Shown here piece after piece: positions 1-9,600 of a DNA stretch of 64,000 bases (position 1 is its first letter; each line of letters opens with the position of its first letter). The position numbers and the translations under genes are program-made. The notes beneath the pieces are model-generated. The model saw only the letters and a list, made by a program, of their open reading frames with translations, did no database searches and was not told the DNA's origin. The DNA is taken from positions 88,772,070 to 88,836,069 of the forward strand of contig OX465282.1 of assembly GCA_949987705.1 (NCBI GenBank). The letters are read 5' to 3'. This stretch comes from Thereva unica. Its lineage: Eukaryota; Arthropoda; Insecta; Diptera; Therevidae.

Positions 1-3000
1 AGATCAACGACATCCATTGTGTCATCCAAGGCGAACTGCGTATGTTGTAAGAAAGGAGCCCATCCCCTTTACTTCTGTGCAACCTTCTTACGATTGGCGA
101 CGCATCAACGACTAAATCAAATTCAACGGCATAAGTTATGCATCAACTGTCTTCGTCCTGGTCACGACTCTTCTGCATGTACTCTCAGAGGCTGCTCCAA
201 GTGTGACCAAAAACATAATACACTGTTACATACCAGCGGCTCCACCAAATCCACCGCAACAGCAACTACCAACCCGAACCACCAATCTCCACCGCGAGTA
301 TCATCAACCACAATAAACAAGCAGACGGATGCCACAACGCTCACAACATTTAAAGATTCCAGTGAAGAAAGGAGTTATGTTCTATTAAGCACAGCTGTAG
401 TTCGATTAGAAGCCGGAAACGGTAAAAGCGTTGAATGCCGCGCCATATTAGACTCGGGATCCCAGATGAATTTTCTCTCCGAAAGATTAATGAAGAAACT
501 CGGAGTGAAACCAGTCATAGACTCGATGATAATACACGGTATATTCAACGTAAAGCAAGAAGCTCACCAAAGAGTCAGTCTGCAACTACAGGCAACCTTG
601 AATGATTTCTCTACCAGACTGGAGGCCTTTGTCACCCCTCAGATCATAACACCTCAACCATCCCAGTTTATCGATACCTCCAACTGGCCAATTCCACAGA
701 ATATACAACTGGCTGATCCCAAGTTCAACCAGCCCAATAGAATTGACTTGTTATTGGGTGCCGAATTTTTCCATCATTTATTATCAGATGGACAAATAAA
801 GATGTCCGAGGATCTACCCCTACTCCAAAACACAGTATTCGGTTGGATATTAGCGGGAAAAATAAGAAATATTGATCTCACTACAGCGGCATGTGGCATC
901 TGCAGCGAAGAAGAGCAGGTCAATCAAGCTATTGAGAAGTTCTGGAAACTGGAAGAAGTGGAGGAAACTACGCCACAATTGACGGATGAGCAAGCAAAAT
1001 GCGAAATGTTCTTCAACCAAACAGTACGTCGAAACCACGATGGCCGATTTATCGTCAGCTTACCATTTGCAGAGGACCCAGGAAGGTTAGGCGAATCTCG
1101 GGACATTGCTTTTAGACGTTTCTTGGCACTAGAAAGAAGACTATCTAAGAACCCAGAATTGAGGAAACTCTATGTTGAGTTTATGCAAGAGTACCGTACA
1201 CTTGGGCACATGACGGAAGTCCAACTAAACAACGTTCAAATTCCAAGTTATTTCATACCGCACCATAGTGTACTAAAGCCAGAAAGTACCAGCACTAAAC
1301 TGAGAGTGGTTTTTGACGCTTCCGCAAAAACGTCCTCCAATATATCACTTAATGATATTCTACAAACAGGACCCACCATACAGGATGATTTGTTCTCTCT
1401 TCTACTCCGCTTCAGAATGCCTCGGTATGTTTTCACTGCCGATATACAAAAAATGTATCGCCAGATATTGATCGACGAGAAGGACCGAAATTATCAACTT
1501 ATTCTGTGGCGTGACGACCCGAAAGAAACTCTAAAGTACTATCAACTCTGCACAGTTACTTACGGCACAACAACGGCTCCGTACTTGGCGACGAAGTGTT
1601 TACAAAGGCTAGCACAAGAAGGAAGTTCACAATACCCCCTAGGGTCAGCGGTACTCCAGAACGAATTTTATATGGACGACGTTATGACCGGTTCGGACAG
1701 TTTGGCCACCGCGTTGGCAACTCAAGAACAATTAACAAACTTGCTCCTATCAGCAGGCTTCAAACTCAGAAAATGGTGCGCAAATCATTCCCAGTTATTG
1801 CAAAATATTCCACCTCCAGATCGTGAAATACAAATAAATTTCACTGATGAAACAAAGGACAACATAAAAACTCTTGGACTTACCTGGCTACCCAAATCAG
1901 ATGAATTTTCCATTAAAACCAATTGGACGGAGCAAGGCCGAGTTACCAAAAGAACAATTGCCTCAGACATAGCTCGCTTGTTTGATCCTCTCGGAATATT
2001 GGGACCAGTAATTGTGACTTCCAAAATCTTCCTCCAACAACTTTGGCAGCTGAAACTAGATTGGGATGCTGCCGTACCGCTGGAAATTAATACGAAGTGG
2101 AGCATCTTTCGGGAGAATTTAAAGTGTTTGAAGGATATACACTTTCCACGGCATGTTTTTGCCCATGGAACGCCAAAGAATATCCAACTTCATGCCTTTG
2201 CCGATGCTTCAGAGAAGGCATATGGAGCAGCCATCTATGTTCGCTCAGTTATCAAGGATGGACAGATTATTGTACGCCTACTCTGTGCGAAGTCCAGGGT
2301 GGCACCAGTAAAACAGGTCACGCTACCTCGATTAGAACTATGCGCTGCAAAACTCGCAGCAGAATTAGTCAACAGAGTTAAAACCAAATTACAACATAAG
2401 GATCTAATAACCTATTGTTGGACGGATTCAGAGATAGTATTGGCCTGGATTAACGCTAAATCATCAAATTACCATACCTTCGTGGCCAATCGTATAGCAG
2501 TCATACAACAGTATACTATCCCGCAGCAGTGGCGTCACGTAGGTTCCAAGGAAAACCCTGCGGACGTTCTGTCCAGAGGTATAGCTCCTGAACGGTTGTC
2601 ATCCTGCAACCTGTGGTTCTACGGACCATTTTTCCTACATGGTAAGGAAGAAATATGGCCATCCGCATTCACGCCACGGGGTCAAACAGAGGTAGAGAAA
2701 AGGAAAAACGTTGTGACATTAACAGCAACCGAACCAAAGTCAAGTGTTGCTAATTTATTTGACAACATTGATCACCGAAATTCCTTCCGGCGACTACAAC
2801 GCATAGGCGCTTACGTAGTAAAATTTATTAGCTATATACACAATCCGACGGAACATCAGAAAAATCTCACATTAACCACCATGGAGCTAGAAGAATCTCT
2901 CCAAATTATCATACGCTCCATGCAAGTAGAAGAATTTAAGGATGAAATTCATCAATTAAGACAACAAAAGGAAATTGCGAAAAACAGCCCTACTGTTGGA

Positions 3001-6000
3001 TTAACACCATTTCTAGATCAAAAGGGTATTCTTCGAGTAGGGGGAAGGTTGGAAGCAGCCACCATACCATACGATGCCAAACATCAGATGCTATTACCTT
3101 ACTCACACCCATGGACGAAACTTCTGATGACCGAACTCCATCAAGAAAATTTGCACACTGGGCCACAATCCCTACTGGCAATTACTAGACAACGCTTTTG
3201 GCCAGTAAAGGGAAAATCAATCGCTCGTTCCGTGATCCAGCACTGTGTATACTGCAATAAGGTTAAACCAAGGTTGTTGGGTCAAAGAATGGGCAACTTG
3301 CCCCAAGACAGAATTCAGCCAGCTCGTCCTTTCATTAACACCGGCGTTGATTTTTGTGGACCTATCTGGATTCACTACCGACTCCGCGGAAAACAGCCCC
3401 AGAAAAGCTACATCGCAGTATTTTGCTGCTTTGCCACCAAAGCCATCCATCTGGAGGTGGTCAGTGACCTCTCAACCGATGCCTTCATTGGTGCATTAAA
3501 GCGATTCATTGGGAGAAGAGGAAACTGCCAGAAGATTTATTGTGACAACGCAACCAACTTCGTAGGGGCCCAGGGTAAACTGCAGGAGCTAAAACAAGGC
3601 ATCTACTCCAAAACTGGAAGCGATCAGACCATTTCAACCTGCCTCAAGAAGGGTATACAATTCAATTTTATACCACCACGATCACCACACTTCGGAGGTC
3701 TTTGGGAGGCTGCAGTAAAATCGGCCAAACATCTAATGCAGAAAGGCATCGCATCAGCATCCTTAACCTATGAAGAACTACAAACACTAGTTGTCGAGGT
3801 TGAGGCAATCTTGAATTCCAGACCCTTAACTCAACTCTCAGCGGATCCAAATGATTTCAGTGCTCTTACACCTGGGCACTTTCTAATAGGAGAACCAATG
3901 ACAGCAACCGTGGACCCACACGCAAGTCCAATGAAAGCCAGCCTTCTAACTAGATGGAAATTAGTGTCCCGTATCAAAGAAGAGTTTTGGCAAAGATGGG
4001 TGAAAGAGTACTTGAATCAACTGCAACAGCGTTCGAAATGGAAACAGTGCCAAGATAACATTAAAGAAGGTACAATCGTCGTCATTCGGGAGGACAATTT
4101 ACCAACCATGAAATGGCCATTGGGTCGGATTCTCAAAACCTTCCCAGGCAATGATGGAAACATTAGAGTAGTAGACGTGAAGACAGCATCAGGAGTATAT
4201 CGGCGACCAATCCACAAGCTAGCACCATTACCATGTAACGAAGACAACGTAAAGCAGTCTATGGAAGGTGAAACTGAAACTCAAGGAACCAAGAGACCAG
4301 GAGAAATTCCCACCCACGCACTCTCCACGACTAGAGAACCGGAAGTCCCCAAGAAAAGATCACGACAACCGACTGGCTCATCTTTAATGTCTGTCCTCAT
4401 GATGTGTTTAGTTTTACCTCTTATACGAGGGCAGCCGGTCAACATCACTTCCTTCAATCCGCAGCCAGGATTGCACTTCGATAGTCTAGGAGTAGTGAAC
4501 CTGATTTCAACAGAATGGAAAATTATTGTGTACTATGACATGCAACCATATTGGAATGAATTTAGAACTTTGCAACAGGGCATCAAAACATTGCAGCACT
4601 TTTGTAAATTAATGGAACCAGACGAGACCTGCCAAGCGGTCATTAGCCACTTCCAACATGTTGCAGATGAGATAAACAATGATAATGTGCTTCTAGAAGA
4701 ACGGTGGCTCGTAAGATCTAAGCGAGGAGCACTCAATATAGTAGGGAATATAGCAAACTCCCTGTTCGGTGTACTCGACTCGGAGTACGCAGAAAAGATG
4801 GCCTCTACAATACAAACTGTCAAGGGAAATGAACAACACCTAATAGCATTATTGAAGAATCAGACGTCTATTATAGATTCAACAATAAACATCATAAAGA
4901 AGGACGAAATCGCACTAAAAAATAAGTTCCAAATGCTGGATGACCAATTCTCCAAGATAGTCAATCAGATCCACGTCACAGAAGAGGAAACGTATAGAAC
5001 AAGGGTGAGCCAAATCTCCAACACAGTAGCAATACAGCTAACATTAATTTCTGCGAATTTACAACGCATACAAGCTGCAATCCTAGACGTTACTGCAGCT
5101 GCACACCAAGGCAGTATTAACCCACTCTTACTGTCTCCAGCCCAACTGAAGAATGAGATCGCAAACATCAGAAATAATCTCCCATCCACTCTGAGTCTAC
5201 CAGCCAACCCAGAAGATTTACGGCTATTGTACAAGTTGATGAAGGTTAAGGCTCAAGTAATAAAAAATTATATGATCTTTCAACTAAATCTGCCGCTCGT
5301 AAACATAGACCAATTTGAGCTATACAAGGTCATCGCAATCCCGGCACTGATCAACAACACATTCTTAGCAATCCAACCAAATTCTACACATCTAGCTATC
5401 AGTCGGCATCGTGACAATTATTATCCTATAACCGAACAGGAATTGTCATCATGTACGACTATTAAGGTCGGAGATTATGTGTGCAAGCAATTACACCCAA
5501 TCTATCATAAGTCAATGAACAGTCAGTCGTGTGAAATAGACTTCCTAAATAATGTCCAAAGTTTGGAAACCTGTAGGCTCCAAGTCATCAACGATAAGCA
5601 AGTATGGGTACAACTAGCTCAAGGCAACGAGTGGATCTTCGCGGTAAGGAAACCATCCCCCGTGAACATAGTCTGTGAAGAAGAGACGTATTCCACCATT
5701 CTACAAGGATCCGGAACCTTAAAGATGGAGTCACCATGCACTCTCAAACACGATCTAGTTACCTTACGAGGCCATCAGCTGTATACTAGCAACGTTAGAA
5801 CATCGTACACCAGTTTTATAAACAACCAGGTTAACCTCTCAATCCCAAATAATCCCCAATGGACTCTGCGAAATAACACAGAATATCAAACACAGTTAGA
5901 GGTACTGGAAAGGCTACAAGACAACCTTAATTCCCAGTTATTCACGGAATTTTCATCTAGAATTGAAGAGAACAAGGTTCATCATATGGCCGTAGGATAT

Positions 6001-6144
6001 TCCGGACTTCTCCTGATTGGAATAATCATCATCATCGCGGGCATCATGATTTACAAATTCCAAAACAGACCGCAACCTAAACCTATACCGGCACCAAGAC
6101 GCAGACAAAGTTTGGTCTTCGATGTAGACCCCAGTATTTGTTGA
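1..6144 (+). CDS. BEL/Pao gag-pol-env polyprotein, N-terminus cut by window edge
   Basis: One frame is open from base 1 to TGA at 6142-6144. Codon 19-21 is GTG and the frame is open before it, so it is not the start. Counting residues from base 19: two gag-type Cys/His knuckles (about 7-54), aspartic protease with DSGS (about 145), reverse transcriptase with YMDD (about 551), RNase H with FADAS (about 726) and TDSE (about 800), integrase with a zinc-binding HCVYC stretch (about 1074) and the D-D-E residues near 1110, 1174 and 1230, then the DUF5641-like domain typical of BEL (about 1315-1400). A hydrophobic leader (about 1454-1471) opens an envelope-like domain with a furin-type site RSKR (about 1565) followed by a Gly-rich fusion-peptide-like stretch, coiled-coil-rich sequence, N-glycosylation sites and a C-terminal membrane segment (about 1990-2012). 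The layout matches roo-type BEL elements, which make one polyprotein. Whether the envelope works cannot be judged from sequence. Confidence 0.93.
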   Translation, partial: RSTTSIVSSKANCVCCKKGAHPLYFCATFLRLATHQRLNQIQRHKLCINCLRPGHDSSACTLRGCSKCDQKHNTLLHTSGSTKSTATATTNPNHQSPPRVSSTTINKQTDATTLTTFKDSSEERSYVLLSTAVVRLEAGNGKSVECRAILDSGSQMNFLSERLMKKLGVKPVIDSMIIHGIFNVKQEAHQRVSLQLQATLNDFSTRLEAFVTPQIITPQPSQFIDTSNWPIPQNIQLADPKFNQPNRIDLLLGAEFFHHLLSDGQIKMSEDLPLLQNTVFGWILAGKIRNIDLTTAACGICSEEEQVNQAIEKFWKLEEVEETTPQLTDEQAKCEMFFNQTVRRNHDGRFIVSLPFAEDPGRLGESRDIAFRRFLALERRLSKNPELRKLYVEFMQEYRTLGHMTEVQLNNVQIPSYFIPHHSVLKPESTSTKLRVVFDASAKTSSNISLNDILQTGPTIQDDLFSLLLRFRMPRYVFTADIQKMYRQILIDEKDRNYQLILWRDDPKETLKYYQLCTVTYGTTTAPYLATKCLQRLAQEGSSQYPLGSAVLQNEFYMDDVMTGSDSLATALATQEQLTNLLLSAGFKLRKWCANHSQLLQNIPPPDREIQINFTDETKDNIKTLGLTWLPKSDEFSIKTNWTEQGRVTKRTIASDIARLFDPLGILGPVIVTSKIFLQQLWQLKLDWDAAVPLEINTKWSIFRENLKCLKDIHFPRHVFAHGTPKNIQLHAFADASEKAYGAAIYVRSVIKDGQIIVRLLCAKSRVAPVKQVTLPRLELCAAKLAAELVNRVKTKLQHKDLITYCWTDSEIVLAWINAKSSNYHTFVANRIAVIQQYTIPQQWRHVGSKENPADVLSRGIAPERLSSCNLWFYGPFFLHGKEEIWPSAFTPRGQTEVEKRKNVVTLTATEPKSSVANLFDNIDHRNSFRRLQRIGAYVVKFISYIHNPTEHQKNLTLTTMELEESLQIIIRSMQVEEFKDEIHQLRQQKEIAKNSPTVGLTPFLDQKGILRVGGRLEAATIPYDAKHQMLLPYSHPWTKLLMTELHQENLHTGPQSLLAITRQRFWPVKGKSIARSVIQHCVYCNKVKPRLLGQRMGNLPQDRIQPARPFINTGVDFCGPIWIHYRLRGKQPQKSYIAVFCCFATKAIHLEVVSDLSTDAFIGALKRFIGRRGNCQKIYCDNATNFVGAQGKLQELKQGIYSKTGSDQTISTCLKKGIQFNFIPPRSPHFGGLWEAAVKSAKHLMQKGIASASLTYEELQTLVVEVEAILNSRPLTQLSADPNDFSALTPGHFLIGEPMTATVDPHASPMKASLLTRWKLVSRIKEEFWQRWVKEYLNQLQQRSKWKQCQDNIKEGTIVVIREDNLPTMKWPLGRILKTFPGNDGNIRVVDVKTASGVYRRPIHKLAPLPCNEDNVKQSMEGETETQGTKRPGEIPTHALSTTREPEVPKKRSRQPTGSSLMSVLMMCLVLPLIRGQPVNITSFNPQPGLHFDSLGVVNLISTEWKIIVYYDMQPYWNEFRTLQQGIKTLQHFCKLMEPDETCQAVISHFQHVADEINNDNVLLEERWLVRSKRGALNIVGNIANSLFGVLDSEYAEKMASTIQTVKGNEQHLIALLKNQTSIIDSTINIIKKDEIALKNKFQMLDDQFSKIVNQIHVTEEETYRTRVSQISNTVAIQLTLISANLQRIQAAILDVTAAAHQGSINPLLLSPAQLKNEIANIRNNLPSTLSLPANPEDLRLLYKLMKVKAQVIKNYMIFQLNLPLVNIDQFELYKVIAIPALINNTFLAIQPNSTHLAISRHRDNYYPITEQELSSCTTIKVGDYVCKQLHPIYHKSMNSQSCEIDFLNNVQSLETCRLQVINDKQVWVQLAQGNEWIFAVRKPSPVNIVCEEETYSTILQGSGTLKMESPCTLKHDLVTLRGHQLYTSNVRTSYTSFINNQVNLSIPNNPQWTLRNNTEYQTQLEVLERLQDNLNSQLFTEFSSRIEENKVHHMAVGYSGLLLIGIIIIIAGIMIYKFQNRPQPKPIPAPRRRQSLVFDVDPSIC

Positions 6145-6156
6145 ACAATGTTCAAC

Positions 6157-6167
6157 GCGGGGAGAAA
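6157..6167 (+). other. Polypurine tract of the BEL element
   Basis: An almost all-purine run (GCGGGGAGAAA) lies directly before the TGTTA start of the LTR and 12 bases after the polyprotein stop. This is where LTR elements prime plus-strand DNA. Confidence 0.7.
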
Positions 6168-6562
6168 TGTTAAATATTTAAGCTTAGCCATATGTAGAAA
6201 TAAATATTCGCACATAAAAATAATTTTATTGCACATATTTTCAATTTGCACATTCTGCACATTTTTGCAATTGCCAATTTTTTACCTGCACGAGCTCGAT
6301 GTAATATGATCGGGTCAATAATTTTTCATGTATTTTGATGAGTAAACCAATTTTGCCTACTTTTGATTTTATGTAGTTTAATATATCGATAATGTAAGTA
6401 GCTTAAGAATTTTTGATATAAATATCGGAATTCATAAATTAAATTTATTCTAGTCAAGAAGCTTGAGCGTTTTACTTCGTTAAAACCATTAACAAACCTT
6501 TACTCCTGTTGAATTAGTTTATGTGCTGATTCAACCAACAATTCTGTAGTCACGGTGTAACA
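6168..6562 (+). repeat. 3' LTR of the BEL element
   Basis: The LTR starts TGTTAAATATTTAAGC immediately after the purine tract and ends GGTGTAACA, so its ends form the inverted pair TGTTA/TAACA. An AATAAA polyadenylation signal lies near 6199. The right border at 6562 is the best fit to the TG...CA rule; a later CA near 6608 is possible but would leave no gypsy-1 3' UTR. The partner LTR is outside the window. Confidence 0.72.
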
Positions 6563-6609
6563 CCTAGATTACCGATACAGTTAAGGCAAAAGAGCCTTAC
6601 CTTAAACAG

Positions 6610-9600
6610 TTACGTTTTATTTTCGTAAAACGGTTTCAAGCGATTATTATGGACGGTGACCAATCTCCTATTTATTTTGATGGTAGTGTTTACAGCGCTT
6701 GGGACTGACACTACTGTATAGGGCCCGACCCAGATTTGGGATAATTTATGCTTCCGAGCTTCGTTACGTAGGAGGACTTTGTCCCCTACGTGGAGTGTGA
6801 GTGGGCGTACGTTCCCATCATAATATGCCTTGGAGCGGTTTTTGCTAGCAAGAAGGTTCTTGCGGGCTAGGGCATAAGATTTTTGCAACTTATACCGGAG
6901 TTGGTGGTAGTAACTCTCGTGGTTGTAAAGGGGCTCCGGGTTGCGTTTAAGGTTAGACGGGACGTCGGCAATAAAACCATATAGACAGTCCATGGGGGTA
7001 AGTTTGGTCCCCTCGTGTACGCTATTATTGTACACGAACGCTGCCGTGCGCAGAAACTGGTCCCAATTGTTTGGGCTCTCATCTACTATGGTACGTAGGT
7101 ACTCGATCAGAGGTCTATGAGCTCGTTCTAGCGCGCCATTGGATTGTGGGTGGTAGGCTGAGGTCTGAAGTTTTTTAACTTTTAAGAGCCTACACACGCC
7201 CTTGAAGAGGTCACTCAGGAAATTTGATCCCTGGTCGGTGACTATTTGTTTGGGTATGCGATAGCGCGTGACGATTTCGTCGAAGAAAATTTGTGCTATC
7301 GTTTGGGCTTCCCCATTGGGAATGGCATACCAGTCGACGAATTTTGTCAGGTTATCCTGGAAGGTTAGGATGTATTTGTTTCCGGAATGGGTTTCTTCCA
7401 GGGGACCTACTACGTCTAAATAGACTTTTTCGAAGGGCTTTTCTGCTATGTCTGTAATAACCATGGGCATTCGGAATTGTCTAGAGGCCTTCATGGTTTG
7501 ACATTTCTTGCACCTTCTTATGTAGCGAGTGATATCGCGGAACATGTGTCTCCACCAATATTTACGACGTACGCGATTATATGTCTTAACGACTCCCTGG
7601 TGTCCGCCGAAAGGGGAGTCGTGGTAGTCTTTTAGTATTGTAGTGATTTCTTCGGGACTTGTAATCACTTCAACTTTCCTTCGTAGCTCGCTGGAGCTAT
7701 CTTTGGAGGCTTCGACGGGTTGGGGAATTTCCGTTTCCAAGTCTATTTCTTTAGGCCCTTCGTCGATATTGGGGGCTTCTGCAGTTGGAACGAGTTCGTC
7801 TTTTTCCTCATCCTGCATTTTTTGTGCCTGAGCCCTAGTGACCGCGTTGCATTGTTTCGGTCGTTCACTAGGAGGCAATGTATTCCCGTTTCTCTCGGGT
7901 GATATAGTTAGGGGTTCACCGGGTTGGTGAATTAGAGCTTCCACCGTGAAGGTATGGGGCTCTTCTGCTCTTTGGGGAATCCGGCTGAGAGCATCAGCAT
8001 TCGTATTGTATTTACCCGGTTTATACTCAATTTGGTAATCGTATTCGGACAGTTTATGGTGAAACCTAACGAGTCGAGTTGTGGGGTCCTTGACGTTGAA
8101 GACTCCCTTGAGAGGTTTATGATCTGTATAGACCGTAAACTTTCGACCCATCAAATAACACCTGAAGTTTTTAACAGCCCATACTATGGCTAGCAGCTCC
8201 TTTTCGACGGTGGAGTAATTGCGCTCCGCCTTGTTTAGAGTGCGACTTGCATAAGCTATGGGCTGGTCTTGGCCTACGATTCCTTGAGAGAGGACTGCTC
8301 CGAGTGCCTCACTGCTGGCGTCCGTTGTTAGATTGAACGGTTTTTCGAAATCAGGGTATATCAGTAGTGGTGGGGAGACTAAAGAACGCTTCACCGTTTG
8401 AAATGCTTCCTCGCATTTTGGCGTCCATGAAAATTTCACGCCCTTTCTTAGCAAATTTGTTAGGGGGCGTACGATCTTAGAAAATTCTGGGATGAATTTT
8501 CTATAGTAGTTGGCAAGGCCCAGGAAGGACTGGACTTGCCTGACGGTTCGTGGCGCCGGGAAGTTTTGGACACACTCCGTTTTTCTGGGGTCTGGTAGGG
8601 CTCCCTTTTCAGAGCATACATGACCCAGGTAGACTACTTCCTTTTTCAAAAATTGGCATTTCTCCGGTTGCAATTTGAGGTTGTTTTCCCTCAACCGGTC
8701 GAATATGCGTCGTAGCTTGGAATTATGGTCCTCAAGGTTCTTACCATAGATGACTATGTCATCTAGGTAGACGAAGCATTCGAGGCCTTGTAGACCAGTA
8801 AGGACATAATTCATTAGTCGCTGAAACGTAGCCGGGGCGCCTTTTAACCCGAACGGCATACGTTTGAACTCATAATGGCCATAGTTCGTGCTAAAGGCCG
8901 TCTTGGGGCGATCCTGTGGTTCCACTAGTACCTGGTGGTAACCACTGGCCAAGTCGAGGGTAGAGAAGTATCTCGAGTGACCGAGCTGGTCTAGGATGTC
9001 CTCGATTCTTGGTAAGGGATACGCATCACCTATTGTCTTTTCATTAATTTTGCGGAAATCCACAACTACGCGCCATTTTTTCTCACCGTCGGGGCCCGGT
9101 TTTTTCGGTACCACTAGGAGGGGTGAGTTCCAAGGACTTTTGCTGGGTTGAACAATATCGTTGTCCAACATCTCTTTCAATTGGTCATTTATGACTTGCC
9201 TTTGCGTTTCGGGCAATCTATACATTTTTTGGTTAATAAATTGGTCGTAGACCATGGGGATCTCATGTCGTAGAGCTTCCGTGTAGGTTAGCTTGTCCCC
9301 TTTTAAATGGAATATGTCGGCATATTCGTAACAAAGATCCCGTATGGACCGCTTCTCGTCGGCCGTTAGAGGGTGGTCGAGGCTGAGTTCCTCGTCTAGC
9401 TGTTTGAAGCGCGTTTCACGCTCAAGGTCCGGATCCTCTTGGTCCGGGAATATGTATCGTAGATGACGGATGGAATCGATTTCCTTTTCATTCGTTCCCA
9501 ACTTCACTTTTGCCCTTTTTCCCTGGGGTATACCTTGCGGGATTGCACCATTATTGGGCATACTTTGGAGTCTTGCGTTAGATGACGATGGGGTACTGGC

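Larger units (their letters stand above)
1..6562 (+). mobile_element. BEL/Pao (roo-like) LTR retrotransposon with envelope, 3' part
   Basis: The element enters from the left edge, so its 5' LTR, primer-binding site and N-terminal gag are missing. Visible parts are one uninterrupted polyprotein frame (to 6144), a purine tract (6157-6167) and a 395-bp 3' LTR (6168-6562). No stop or frameshift interrupts the visible frame, so the copy looks young. The sequence right of the LTR (6563-6609) is the short 3' untranslated part of the minus-strand gypsy-1 element, which implies that this element landed just beyond the gypsy-1 pol stop. The 5' flank needed to confirm a target duplication is outside the window. 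Confidence 0.88.

Noticed and set aside
1785..5234. Antisense ORFs of 60-106 codons across the BEL polyprotein
   Set aside because: They are shadows of a strongly supported sense frame, with no independent motif.
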